Source of the DNA: Acetobacter fallax
GTDB taxonomy: Bacteria; Pseudomonadota; Alphaproteobacteria; Acetobacterales; Acetobacteraceae
Direction: 5' to 3'
NCBI RefSeq assembly: GCF_011516735.1
Contig: NZ_WOSX01000006.1
Span: 1 to 64,000 of the forward strand
Length of the DNA: 64,000 nucleotides
Part shown: positions 9,101 through 16,714 of the stretch, one piece after another
Numbering within the stretch: position 1 is the first letter of the stretch
Layout of the letters: every line of letters begins with the position of its first letter
The notes under the pieces: generated by a model
What the model was told of the DNA's origin: nothing
What the model saw: the letters and a program-made list of their open reading frames with translations, nothing else
The model's database searches: none
Translations under genes and position numbers: made by a program

Positions 9101-9566
9101 GCTGATGCGCAGGGCGTGGATGTTCTGGGGGCGCTACAACACGGCGCCGGCGGTGAATATGCAGCAGGCTTATCGCGGGCATCTTGTCGTGTTGTGTGAC
9201 GAGTTTACCTATTCAGACGGCGAGACCTTTTCGCAGGGGATCAGATCGCTGCATCTCGCGCCGCTTGTCGGGATGCGGACGGCGGGGGCGGGTGTCTGGT
9301 TATCGGACAGCGATCGCCTGATCGACCGTGGGCTGGCCCGGACAGCGGAAGACCCTTACTTCGATATGAACGGACACTGGCTGGTGGAAAATCACGGCGT
9401 TGAGCCGGACATCACGGTTGAGAACATGCCGCACGCAACGTTTGCCGGGCAGGATCAGCAGCTCATGAAGGCGATTGATGTGCTCAACGACGGTCTGGCT
9501 CGCGATCCGGTTCCGGCGCTGAAACCCGAAGCCTTTGCACCGCAGCCACCGGCTCCGGTAAATTAG
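6180..9566 (+). CDS. Tricorn-type protease (S41 family, beta-propeller + PDZ), probably periplasmic
   Basis: A very large tricorn homologue (1128 residues from ATG 6180). Residues about 60-680 form WD-like beta-propeller repeats (LSPDGTQVAFLA, FTPDGRWLYFLSD). A C1 domain, a PDZ domain (about 800-890, LIIAINGQSVVGA) and the S41 catalytic domain follow. Likely catalytic residues are His-790, Ser-1012 in TYSDGETF and Glu-1075 in HGVEPDI. A Lys/Asp-rich linker lies near 590. ATG 6180 has no Shine-Dalgarno sequence. A better start, ATG 6286 with AGAGAAAG upstream, encodes MRISRLFCGC but is out of frame because of the T8 run at 6318-6325; nine Ts would restore a clean signal peptide ending ...TAYAA. 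Confidence 0.85.
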   Translation: MGDLSLCSIHPAGLLSLAGDPGHDRADFGSERKTVDENFAPVLWLHFFFLLATTAYAAPGYLRDPAIAGETLAFDAEQSVWTVPVQGGAARRLTDRTRIDPHPVLSPDGTQVAFLANFDGPTEIYVMPVSGGTPRRVTFENLAVQPVGWDAKAGLLYSMAPDIGPGFSRIVASVNPATGDRHVYPLADANDAVLSADGQWLYFVRFGTAMSRDHLRAYRGGAVSQLWRFNLHGNGEAERIGSKDVNLRRPMLWHDRLVLVSDQNGRDNLWSYAPDGSDPQQLTHHRDMGVRQASLSGSIVVYQLGADLFRYDLSSGTGGRIPVDIASDDAERRPQWLDHPFHYLNDIALAPDGRLAALTFRGHVVLAGPGERRRVQIADAANIRLRHATVSQDGKAVYAFSDASGESEIWRFPTDGDGKGEQLTHGSHTEPTALYVSPDGRLIAHADLSGPLSVLDVIKKEDRIVDDATRDGTNTYETVSWAPDSHALAFVRSRGGNIRRQIAIYTLKDGRTNWLTDGKYESYTPAFTPDGRWLYFLSDRDFSLANGSPWGDRNPGPVFPKRTGIYALGLQPDAKFPFLPATELDPSEPDKAAGKDKDKADNKDKAKPAAIVTDGLGRRLYKVPVPAGDYSSLAVSGEFLYALDGTDEAKPLKSIHIDGREHKVETFAPGVQSFSITPDGKTLLLQMHAPKQAPPKLLLVPAGARQPTDLGPDTIRLDDLRLRIDPGAEWSEMFDDSWRLHRDHFYDRTMRGVDWNAVRGRYRPLVERLADRSDLDDLIGQMVGELSALHSQLRPADTGVRPATDLIAGLGARLEREKEGFRIAHIYASDQDLPDQISPLLHPNVDVHEGDLIIAINGQSVVGAPDLSLQLADQAGRQVLLTIRRGGHDHRTVVVATNAVREQALRYSDWEMSRAAMVEQASHGRIGYLHLRAMGPPDIATFIREFYANLDKDGMVIDVRRNMGGNIDSWILSELMRRAWMFWGRYNTAPAVNMQQAYRGHLVVLCDEFTYSDGETFSQGIRSLHLAPLVGMRTAGAGVWLSDSDRLIDRGLARTAEDPYFDMNGHWLVENHGVEPDITVENMPHATFAGQDQQLMKAIDVLNDGLARDPVPALKPEAFAPQPPAPVN

Positions 9567-9728
9567 TCGGGACGCAGAAGTCTGCGGTCTCTGCCGGGTT
9601 CGGGCGGGGACCAGATGATCCCATGACAGGTAGCACATCTTGCTCAGGATGGTCTCCGATCACACGGCAGATGGTTCTTACAGTGCAAAGCTGCTAAAAA
9701 ATGCTCATATGGAATTTTCAATTGAGGA

Positions 9729-9757
9729 TTGCCGTGGCGGTCTGTGTGTAATAATTT
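9729..9757 (+). promoter_or_regulatory. Candidate sigma-70 promoter of the S24 repressor gene
   Basis: TTGCCG (9729-9734) and TAATTT (9752-9757) are spaced by 17 bases and lie 42 bases before the preferred start at 9799. The same TTGCCG/TTGCCA-type -35 with a 17-base spacer occurs before two tRNA genes in this window. Confidence 0.5.
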
Positions 9758-9798
9758 TAAAACAGACACCTCAAAAAATGAACAGAGGCTATCGAGAG

Positions 9799-10536
9799 AT
9801 GGGTAGACATGCACGGCTGGAACTCGACGGTCTTTCGGAAGGCGATGACGATGATGTCAGAAAACGGTCCGGGCGGCTCAGGGCAGCCGTTCACGCGGCT
9901 GGCGGGAATAACCGGGTTGCGACGCGGGCCAATATCCCTTTGGGAACACTGAATAATTATATCGCGGGTCGGGAGATGCGGGTCGGGCCGATGATTGCGC
10001 TCGCGGATGCCTGCAACGTTTCACTGGACTGGCTGGCGACCGGGCGTGAGATGGCCGCTGGTGTCATGGCGGATGCGGCGGTGTCCGGTGCCGACGGGAT
10101 GAGACCGGTCCGGTATTTTCATGCTGAGCCTCAGGCGGGTGCGGGCAGCATGGTGGAGCAGTGGGAAGGCTATGAAGTTGTCATGTTTTCCGACTATTTC
10201 ATCCGATCCGTGATTGGGGCGTGGAATAATAACGTCTTCATGGTGAAGGTGAGCGGTGACAGCATGCGTCCTTCTATTGAGAATGGTGACACGGTTTTCG
10301 TTGATCCGACGCCGGAGACGTTGCGGGAAGATGTGTATGTCATGACAATGCAGGACATGTTCATCGTCAAACGACTTCTTATAAGAAGTCCGGACTCGTT
10401 TACGATTTCCAGCGATAACAGCGCATTCCGGTCCTTTGATGTGCCGTCATCCAGCGTGGCCTGGGCGGGGAGCGGCATGGATGCCGATCTCAGAATCGTT
10501 GGCAGGGTTACGGGCCGGATTCATCTGGGCCTCTGA
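9799..10536 (+). CDS. CI/LexA-like transcriptional repressor with S24 peptidase domain
   Basis: The protein (245 residues from ATG 9799) has an N-terminal helix-turn-helix (about 20-65, with RVATRANIPLGTLNNYIAG) and a C-terminal S24 domain. The catalytic Ser lies in GDSMRPSIENGD and the catalytic Lys in MFIVKRL. Such repressors either self-cleave with RecA-ssDNA or simply dimerise by this domain. The open frame extends back to a TTG at 9640, but AGAGG sits about nine bases before ATG 9799 and the upstream part looks non-coding. No phage genes are nearby, so this is an orphan phage-type or host stress regulator with unknown targets. Confidence 0.85.
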   Translation: MGRHARLELDGLSEGDDDDVRKRSGRLRAAVHAAGGNNRVATRANIPLGTLNNYIAGREMRVGPMIALADACNVSLDWLATGREMAAGVMADAAVSGADGMRPVRYFHAEPQAGAGSMVEQWEGYEVVMFSDYFIRSVIGAWNNNVFMVKVSGDSMRPSIENGDTVFVDPTPETLREDVYVMTMQDMFIVKRLLIRSPDSFTISSDNSAFRSFDVPSSSVAWAGSGMDADLRIVGRVTGRIHLGL

Positions 10537-10833
10537 CGCCCGAAAAGGCACCCCGGTTCGTTCCGTAAACATGGTGTGCGATTTTTGCCGGTTATTCGGG
10601 CAGGATCACTTTGACCATAAAAACGTGACACCGAAACCGGATGACAGCATACGAAACTGCCTCCCGGGGCATGGACATCAGTGTTTGCCACGTGGTGTCA
10701 TTGACACATCGTAACTGTGGGATTTGTCCTTTGTTATGGCTTGCCGGGATGATCCGCTGTGGCGGGTCAGTCTGGCCGTGGCCCACAAGACACGCCTGCC
10801 AGTATCGGCAGTTTTAGGGGAATACGTTTCACG
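10537..10833. other. Intergenic region with palindrome
   Basis: No gene is seen in this ~297-base gap. It carries a perfect 6+6 palindrome (GTGTCA, one base, TGACAC) at 10695-10707, directly after a CACGTG-type core. AGGGG at about 10816 is the ribosome site of the next gene. A -35-like TTGACA lies within the palindrome region, but no well-spaced -10 box is clear. Confidence 0.4.
10695..10707. promoter_or_regulatory. Operator-like palindrome upstream of the aminotransferase gene
   Basis: The arms GTGTCA and TGACAC flank one T. The site lies about 127 bases before the aminotransferase start and downstream of the S24 repressor gene, so it could bind that repressor or another regulator. This is inference from symmetry alone. 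Confidence 0.3.
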
Positions 10834-12213
10834 ATGCAGAGCACCTGGCCGGAAAACCGGAATCCCGCCATCGCCGCGGATCGCGCGCATGTCTGGCATC
10901 ACATGACGCAGCATAAGCCTTACGAGACCACGGATCCGACCGTTATGGTCGAAGGCAGGGGCCTGCGTTTGTGGGATGCGCTCGGAAATGAATATCTCGA
11001 TGCCCTGTCCGGCGGTGTCTGGACCGTTAATGTCGGTTATGGCCGGGAGTCGATTGCCGATGCGGTTCGTGAACAGCTGGTCAGGCTGAACTATTTTGCT
11101 GGCAGCGGCGGGACGGTGCCAGGCGCGCTCTTCGCGCAGAAACTGCTGGAGAAGATGCCGGGTCTCAGCCGGGTCTATTATTCAAATTCCGGCTCCGAGG
11201 CGAACGAGAAAGTCTTCAAGATGGTGCGCCAGATCTCGGCGCAGCATTACGGTGGCCGGAAAAGTAAAATCCTTTATCGCGATCGTGACTATCACGGCAC
11301 GACGATCGGTGTTCTGGCAGCCTGCGGGCAGGCGCAGCGTGCCGAGGCATACGGGCCATTTCCTGGCGGCTTTGTCGAGGTTCCGCATTGCCTGGAATAT
11401 CGTCGTTCCGATGGCACTGACGCGCCGTTTGGCGAGGTTGCCGCCCGTCAGATTGAAGATGTGATTCTGCGTGAAGGGCCTGACAGCATTGGTGCGCTGT
11501 GTCTTGAGCCGATCACGGCAGGTGGTGGCGTTGTGGTGCCGCCGGAGGGCTATTGGGAGAACATTCAGGCACTGTGCCGGAAATACGATATTCTGCTTCA
11601 TATTGACGAGGTTGTGTGTGGCCTTGGGCGCACGGGAACCTGGTTCGGCTATCAGAATTACGGCATTCAGCCGGATTTTGTGACGATGGCCAAGGGCGTT
11701 GCGTCCGGATATGCGGCGATTTCCTGCACAGTCACGACGGAAGCTGTGTTCGATAAGTTTAAGATGGTTCCTGATGACCCGATGTCGTTCTTTCGGGATA
11801 TCTCGACCTTTGGTGGCTGCACGGCGGGACCGGCGGCGGCGATTGAGAACATGCGCATCATTGAGGATGAGGGACTTCTCGAAAATACCCTTGAGACCGG
11901 CGCTTATCTTGGTGAGAAACTGTTTGCCCTCCAGGATGAGTTTCCGATCATTGGTCAGGTTCGTGGAAAGGGGCTGTTCTGGGGAACTGAGCTGGTGACG
12001 GACCGGATGACGAAGGAGCCGGTTACGGAAGCGGTCATGAAGGGCATTGTGGGTTCCTGCCGGAAGCAGGGCGTACTGATCGGGATGACGAACAGATCGC
12101 TTCCTGGTTTCAACAATACGCTGTGCCTGAGTCCCGCGCTGATTGCCGGGCGGACTGATATTGATGAGATCGTGGCTGCGATCAGGGTGGCTTTGCGGAG
12201 TGTGCAGCTCTGA
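10834..12213 (+). CDS. Class III PLP aminotransferase, taurine:pyruvate type
   Basis: A 459-residue fold-type I PLP enzyme of class III. Visible features: the PLP-phosphate and gateway region SNSGSEANEKVF, the HIDEVVCGLGRTG stretch with the PLP-pyridine Asp, and the Schiff-base Lys in MAKGVASGY. Overall it resembles alphaproteobacterial taurine:pyruvate aminotransferases (Tpa), which move the amino group of taurine to pyruvate, giving sulfoacetaldehyde and alanine. No sulfoacetaldehyde acetyltransferase gene (xsc) or taurine importer is in the window, so another omega-amino acid such as beta-alanine is possible. ATG 10834 with AGGGG upstream is preferred over an in-frame start at 10759. Confidence 0.82.
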   Translation: MQSTWPENRNPAIAADRAHVWHHMTQHKPYETTDPTVMVEGRGLRLWDALGNEYLDALSGGVWTVNVGYGRESIADAVREQLVRLNYFAGSGGTVPGALFAQKLLEKMPGLSRVYYSNSGSEANEKVFKMVRQISAQHYGGRKSKILYRDRDYHGTTIGVLAACGQAQRAEAYGPFPGGFVEVPHCLEYRRSDGTDAPFGEVAARQIEDVILREGPDSIGALCLEPITAGGGVVVPPEGYWENIQALCRKYDILLHIDEVVCGLGRTGTWFGYQNYGIQPDFVTMAKGVASGYAAISCTVTTEAVFDKFKMVPDDPMSFFRDISTFGGCTAGPAAAIENMRIIEDEGLLENTLETGAYLGEKLFALQDEFPIIGQVRGKGLFWGTELVTDRMTKEPVTEAVMKGIVGSCRKQGVLIGMTNRSLPGFNNTLCLSPALIAGRTDIDEIVAAIRVALRSVQL

Positions 12214-12277
12214 TTTCTTCTGAAGAAGAAGGGAAATGAGGTAAAAATTTTCTTTCCCACTGAGGTTGGATAGCGGC

Positions 12278-12306
12278 TTGCCAAGCGTAATCGTCTCGGC
12301 TAGAAC
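12278..12306 (+). promoter_or_regulatory. Promoter of tRNA-Arg
   Basis: TTGCCA (12278-12283), a 17-base spacer and TAGAAC (12301-12306) end 12 bases before the mature tRNA start, as expected for a sigma-70 tRNA promoter. Confidence 0.6.
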
Positions 12307-12318
12307 GCCCCTCGCAGC

Positions 12319-12395
12319 GCACCCGTAGCTCAACTGGATAGAGCACCAGACTACGAATCTGGGGGTTAGGAGTTCGAGTCTCTTCGGGTGCGCCA
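12319..12395 (+). tRNA. tRNA-Arg (anticodon ACG)
   Basis: A 77-base cloverleaf. GCACCCG (12319-12325) pairs with CGGGTGC (12385-12391), and G73 and an encoded CCA follow. The anticodon stem CCAGA/TCTGG encloses CTACGAA, giving ACG, which reads CGN codons after deamination of A34 to inosine. The T-arm contains GTTCGAGTC. Spurious protein frames on both strands here are artefacts of the tRNA. Confidence 0.97.
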
Positions 12396-12550
12396 GTCTT
12401 CTTTACAATATGGCTGGTCAATTGCTTCGGAGATCATCCGTTGCACGGTGCGCTATTGTGTTTTGTTCGCGCAGTTTACTGTATTGCCGGTAATCAGGCC
12501 ATTCCGGCGGCTTGCGGGGATGAGAGTTTCAGAAACACCTGATCGGTTAT
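12396..12550. other. Spacer between tRNA-Arg and lipoprotein gene
   Basis: About 155 bases with no convincing gene, terminator or integration-site duplication of the tRNA 3' end. It likely holds the lipoprotein promoter, but no box pair stands out. Confidence 0.3.
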
Positions 12551-13027
12551 GTGGTGAGTGCGTCTTTCTTTTCTTGTCTGTTCCGGCGTCCCGGCGCCGG
12601 GTTTTGTCTTTTGATTCTTCTTGCATGTCTTCCTGCGTGTACGACGGCGCCTCAGCGGGCGCGTCATGAACTGGTTGGTCTGTCACGCGCGGATCTCGTT
12701 TCATGTGCCGGAGTGCCGGATGTGGAAGAGCAGCGGGACGGTCAGGATGTTCTGGTCTGGAAGCAGGACCAGCAGGTTGATGGCCCGGTATCCATTACCA
12801 CCCCGTTTCTGTTCGGGGTGTCGATCGGTGGTCGTGGTACCTGTCATGTCATTGCGACACTGAAAGACGATCGGGTGTCCCGTATCGCTTACACGGGGCC
12901 TTCAACAACACTGAACGGCCCGCTGGCGGCCTGCGCGCCACTCATCAGCGAATGTGAAGCGTTTGCCCGAAAAGCGGCGGTTCCGGTTAAAAAAGAGAGC
13001 GGAGCGCCAGACGCAAGGCCTGAATAG
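12551..13027 (+). CDS. Putative small outer-envelope lipoprotein
   Basis: The frame starts at tandem GTG codons (12551/12554) and encodes 158 residues. A basic N-terminus is followed by a hydrophobic run and a lipobox (LACLPAC, Cys near residue 30), so the product should be lipidated. The mature part starts with TTAPQRARHELVGLSRADLVSCAGVPD, split here as TTAPQRARHE and LVGLSRADLVSCAGVPD, recalling SmpA/OmlA-like small lipoproteins, and has three or four further Cys residues. The C-terminus is charged. No specific function can be given. The start codon is uncertain because no strong ribosome site is seen. Confidence 0.7.
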   Translation: MVSASFFSCLFRRPGAGFCLLILLACLPACTTAPQRARHELVGLSRADLVSCAGVPDVEEQRDGQDVLVWKQDQQVDGPVSITTPFLFGVSIGGRGTCHVIATLKDDRVSRIAYTGPSTTLNGPLAACAPLISECEAFARKAAVPVKKESGAPDARPE

Positions 13028-13067
13028 CGTCTGGCTGCGAGCAGTTTTCTGCACTCCTGTTCCGGCC

Positions 13068-14327
13068 TCAGTCTCCGGCGCTGACCATGATATCTGAAGG
13101 CGCGTTTCGCGAGACGGGACGCTCGTGACGCGTAAACAGGCGAAACATGGGGCCGGTCAGGGTTGTTGAGATAACCGCGAGCACCATAAGGGATGCGAAA
13201 GCGAACTCCGAGAGCATGCCATGCGCGTGGAGGATCGTCGCCGCGACGATTTCCATCAGGCCTTTGCATTGCAGGAGGGCGCCGACGCTGAGGGCCTGCC
13301 GGTTGCTGAGGCCTGCCGCGGGTGGGAACAGCCAGACTGCGGCGATCTTGGTGATGACTGAGATGACCACCAGCATCAGCGAGGCGACAACCGAAGGCCA
13401 GGTAAGCGCATCACCATCGATATGAAGACCGCTATGGCCGAAAAACATGGGCGCAAGCCAGATAAGAGAAAACGTTCCGACCCATTCGACAGGGAGTCTG
13501 CGAACCCAGCTCGGGGGCATGATGGCGCCGGCGAAGTAGGCACCGATAAGTTCATGCAGACCAAGCTGCATGCTCGCCCATGATCCTGCTGCGAGATAAA
13601 CGGGGACTGTGGCCCAGATGACCCAGAGCGGTGGGTGTCTGAAATGACGCGAGGCCCAGCTTCCTGCCCAGGCCAGGCCCGCGAGCAATGCGATGGCAAG
13701 GAATTCCAGGCTTGTCCATCCGTGCAGGGCGGCGGGACCACGGGCCGCGAATTGCAGGATGGCGAGACCAATCCACAGGGCCGCATCGTCGATGACCGCG
13801 AGTTTGAGCGCGAGTTGTCCGACAGGGCGGTGGGAGGGTTCAAGCTCGCGCACGATGCCGATGAGAACGGGGAGCGCGCTGACGGCGATGCAGAGACCGA
13901 TTGAAGCAGCGGCGACAATCGGGGTGGCATGGGGAGCCTGCCACCCATGCAATGGCAGAAAAAACCACCAGACCAGCACCGATCCGACGAGAAAAGGGCC
14001 GCCCAGTGCGACGGCGGCGCCACCGAGCAGGCGTCCCACGGAAGGGGATGCAAAAGCGCCGGCAGCGTTCTCATCCTGGCCTGGATGTTGCCACATCTCC
14101 AGACCGGCGGTGAAGGCAAGGACGAGGACAGCAACCCAGCCGATATCATCGCCATATAATGAGGGAACACCGATCTGAGCAACGGGGACGTGCATGACGG
14201 CAAGAAGGATGCCGATGAGTATAGGCAGAACGACGATAGGTATTGTTCTGCGCGTCAGCCGCCAGAGCAGCCATGGCAGAAGAACAAAAATACCCGCGTC
14301 TGCGAGAAGCCCTGTAATATTCGTCAT
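13068..14327 (-). CDS. Cation:proton antiporter, CPA2 (NhaP/KefB-like) type
   Basis: A 419-residue protein with 11-13 predicted membrane helices and no TrkA-N domain, as in CPA2 Na+(K+)/H+ exchangers. Family signs are the LAFTAGLEM segment after about 70 residues, the LKLAVIDDAALWIGLAIL helix with the DD pair typical of ion-coupled exchange, and the re-entrant-like GAYFAGAIMPP. It would exchange a monovalent cation for protons in the inner membrane, plausibly for pH or salt tolerance in an acid-forming organism. It ends 41 bases from the convergent lipoprotein gene. Confidence 0.85.
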   Translation of the reverse strand: MTNITGLLADAGIFVLLPWLLWRLTRRTIPIVVLPILIGILLAVMHVPVAQIGVPSLYGDDIGWVAVLVLAFTAGLEMWQHPGQDENAAGAFASPSVGRLLGGAAVALGGPFLVGSVLVWWFFLPLHGWQAPHATPIVAAASIGLCIAVSALPVLIGIVRELEPSHRPVGQLALKLAVIDDAALWIGLAILQFAARGPAALHGWTSLEFLAIALLAGLAWAGSWASRHFRHPPLWVIWATVPVYLAAGSWASMQLGLHELIGAYFAGAIMPPSWVRRLPVEWVGTFSLIWLAPMFFGHSGLHIDGDALTWPSVVASLMLVVISVITKIAAVWLFPPAAGLSNRQALSVGALLQCKGLMEIVAATILHAHGMLSEFAFASLMVLAVISTTLTGPMFRLFTRHERPVSRNAPSDIMVSAGD

Positions 14328-14632
14328 CCGTTATCCCCCTCTCGCTTAATGGCAGCGGATAATACGTGCTCCCGGTCGATATATGCAAATTTTGTATATG
14401 AGAAACGCGTCATGTGTTGAATGTTTATGGATGCCGGATTTGAGGAGCGGTTCTCTTACCGTCCAGCACAGAGTCTGCGCCGCGCGGGCGCGAAAATGAT
14501 CGCTGCGTGAAGCAGATCAGGGCTTCGATCGTTTTTCAATCTGCTTCTGGATATTAAACCCTTTGTCCGGTTATCTTAACGGCTTTGTTTCCGGATGTGA
14601 CCGTTTGTGCCCGATAACACCCCGATAACACT
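14328..14632. other. Divergent intergenic region (antiporter / HAD operon)
   Basis: This ~305-base gap separates two divergent genes and should hold promoters for both. It contains a near-palindrome ATATGCAAATTTTGTATAT at 14381-14399 and, close to the HAD start, the repeat CCCGATAACAC twice in tandem (about 14609-14631). No open frame looks like a gene. Confidence 0.45.
14381..14399. promoter_or_regulatory. AT-rich operator-like inverted repeat
   Basis: ATATGCAAAT pairs imperfectly with TTTTGTATAT (8 of 10 positions symmetrical). It lies about 55 bases upstream of the antiporter start on the minus strand, where a regulator could act on that promoter. No binding protein is known. Confidence 0.3.
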
Positions 14633-16714
14633 ATGATGTCCTTCGAGAGAATACGTCGCGTGATCCATGATGAATGGGTGATGGATGAAGCCTGGCTTGC
14701 CCGGTTCCGGTCGTGTCTTACGGGGATCGACGTTGTCACATTCGACGTGTTCGACACAGCGCTGACCCGTATTTTGGACATGCCCGTGGATGTGTTTGCG
14801 ATCGCCGAGGATGCTCTTACACGGAAATACGGCATTCGTTTTTCCGGTTATGCGGTCCTGCGGGAGGAAGCTGAGCAGAAGGCTCGCGAGGTCGCACGGA
14901 ATGCGAGCCGGAGCGAAGTTAATTTTTCTGAGATTCTGTCCATTCTTATAGCGGGACGTCCGGATTACGGAGGTTTTGTAACAGACATAATGGGCGCCGA
15001 ACTGGAAGCTGAGCATGCGACGTGTTTCGCTGTTCCGGAAATCGCAGCGGCTGTTCGTTTCTGTCGCGAGCAGGACATTCGCGTTGTTTTCGTGTCGGAT
15101 ATGTATCTGTCCGCAGACGTCATCCGCGATCTGCTTTTGTCGGCGGGTTATGACGATGCACAGGATCTTCTTGTGTCGTCTGAAACCGGATACACGAAGG
15201 CTGATGGGAAACAATGGGGCGTCGTGCAGGAGTTTTGTGGCGCTGATGCCCGTATCCTGCATGTGGGCGATAATGAGTGGGGCGATGTCATCATGCCGAT
15301 GCAGGCGGGGATAAAAGCATTTGCTTTCCCCCGTGTCCGCTCGAATGTCCGGGATGGGGGACCGCTGACTCCGGCCGTGCTGCCGTATTCTTTTATGATG
15401 AGAGGGGCCGTGCTGCGCGGAGGGGCCGGGTCAGGTGGATCGTCTGCGGGGCAGATCATGAGTATGCTGGGAGCATCCTGGGGCGCCCTGGTTGCAGGTA
15501 GCGTTGTAAGCTGGCTGGTCCGGCGGGCACAGGAACTGGGACTGAAGCGGCTTTACTTCTGCGCCCGTGACGGCTGGTTGCTCTGGCAGGCCTGGAAAGA
15601 ACTGGATCTGGATAGAAAAACAGGAATTTCTTCTGTTTATCTTTATGTCTCACGATATGCGGTCAATTATGGAGCAGTTACGATCAGCTGCCGTCCCGAC
15701 CACCTGAGTGATGAGGCGCTGGCATTGCTGACTTATGTCTCCCATCCGGAGACGGTGCGAAGCATGCTGAAGCGTGGCGATCTGCAGGGTCTGACCCCTC
15801 TTGTTGAGGATCTCATGACCGTTTTCGGCACTCCTGATGCTGAGGTTTCTGACGGTTCTGGTGCAGAAGAATTCCGACAATGTCTGCAACGTCACGCCGG
15901 GATCGTTTATGCCCATCTCCGGCAGTCCATGACGAACGCGCTGTATTATTTTCGCCAGGAAGGGCTGCATGAGGGGCCCTGCGGTATTGTCGATATTGGC
16001 TGGCAGGCATCAGTTCAGGCCTCCATTGCAGATATTCTGCGCGAGGGTGGTTATTCGCCGATGCTCTATGGCCTGTATGCTGGCCTCAGACCGGGCGCGC
16101 AGGCAAAGCGGTTGCGGGCAGGCTGGCTGGAAGGAGCATTCGGCAACGATTACATGCAGGCCGAACATCTCTATGGGCTGTTTAATGCTGTTGCCATTCT
16201 GGAAAATGGTTTTTCATCTTCAGATGGAGTCACTCTTGGTTATGAATGGAAGGACGGCACTATAAAGCCTGTTCTGGCAGATAGCCTTTCAGAAGGCTCT
16301 CAGCATAAGGAACTGATTGCTCCTTTTCAGCAGGCCGCTCTGCAGGCAATAAGCCTCATTTTCGCCGGAGCGCATCCGTCTGGCCTGATCAGGGACGACC
16401 TGACACTTGAAACAGGACAGGCGGCGATCAGCCGGTTGTCCCTTTCGCCGACGTCCCGGGAACTTGCTGTGCTGGGCTCGATCCGTCATTCGCCTGATCT
16501 TGCTCATGTTCATGTCGTCACGCTGGTTCCTGAGCTGCGGCCTGATGCTGTGGTCGGCTCGCACCTGGATCTGCGACGCAGGGAATGGCCGGTCGGATCG
16601 GCACTGGCGGCTCTGCGTCGTTGTGGCGATCCGGAGATGCAGGTTCTTCTGGCGCAGGATATCCGACGCCAATGTGCATATTATGATTCACGTAGTCTCA
16701 GTCAGTTCAGATGA
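14633..16714 (+). CDS. HAD-like hydrolase with large C-terminal domain, polysaccharide-linked
   Basis: A 693-residue protein. The N-terminal ~240 residues form a HAD domain with motif I DVFDT (38-42), motif II Ser-155 in VFVSDMYLS, a motif III Lys in GYTKADGKQW and motif IV in HVGDNEWGD. The remaining ~450 residues form a second domain with FCARDGWLLW and GIVDIGWQASVQ, a pattern found in long HAD proteins beside glycan glycosyltransferases. Its chemistry is not established; a phosphatase step on a sugar or glycan precursor is the plausible guess. The stop overlaps the glycosyltransferase start (ATGA), so the two are translationally coupled. Confidence 0.75.
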   Translation: MMSFERIRRVIHDEWVMDEAWLARFRSCLTGIDVVTFDVFDTALTRILDMPVDVFAIAEDALTRKYGIRFSGYAVLREEAEQKAREVARNASRSEVNFSEILSILIAGRPDYGGFVTDIMGAELEAEHATCFAVPEIAAAVRFCREQDIRVVFVSDMYLSADVIRDLLLSAGYDDAQDLLVSSETGYTKADGKQWGVVQEFCGADARILHVGDNEWGDVIMPMQAGIKAFAFPRVRSNVRDGGPLTPAVLPYSFMMRGAVLRGGAGSGGSSAGQIMSMLGASWGALVAGSVVSWLVRRAQELGLKRLYFCARDGWLLWQAWKELDLDRKTGISSVYLYVSRYAVNYGAVTISCRPDHLSDEALALLTYVSHPETVRSMLKRGDLQGLTPLVEDLMTVFGTPDAEVSDGSGAEEFRQCLQRHAGIVYAHLRQSMTNALYYFRQEGLHEGPCGIVDIGWQASVQASIADILREGGYSPMLYGLYAGLRPGAQAKRLRAGWLEGAFGNDYMQAEHLYGLFNAVAILENGFSSSDGVTLGYEWKDGTIKPVLADSLSEGSQHKELIAPFQQAALQAISLIFAGAHPSGLIRDDLTLETGQAAISRLSLSPTSRELAVLGSIRHSPDLAHVHVVTLVPELRPDAVVGSHLDLRRREWPVGSALAALRRCGDPEMQVLLAQDIRRQCAYYDSRSLSQFR

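Noticed and set aside
11182-12333. 383-codon frame opposite the aminotransferase gene, running towards tRNA-Arg
   Set aside because: Shadow of the aminotransferase, with no recognisable domain.
12182-12421. Minus-strand frame over tRNA-Arg with ETRTPNPQIRSLVLYPVELR-like peptide
   Set aside because: This peptide type is a well-known artefact of translating tRNA genes; the cloverleaf explains the sequence.
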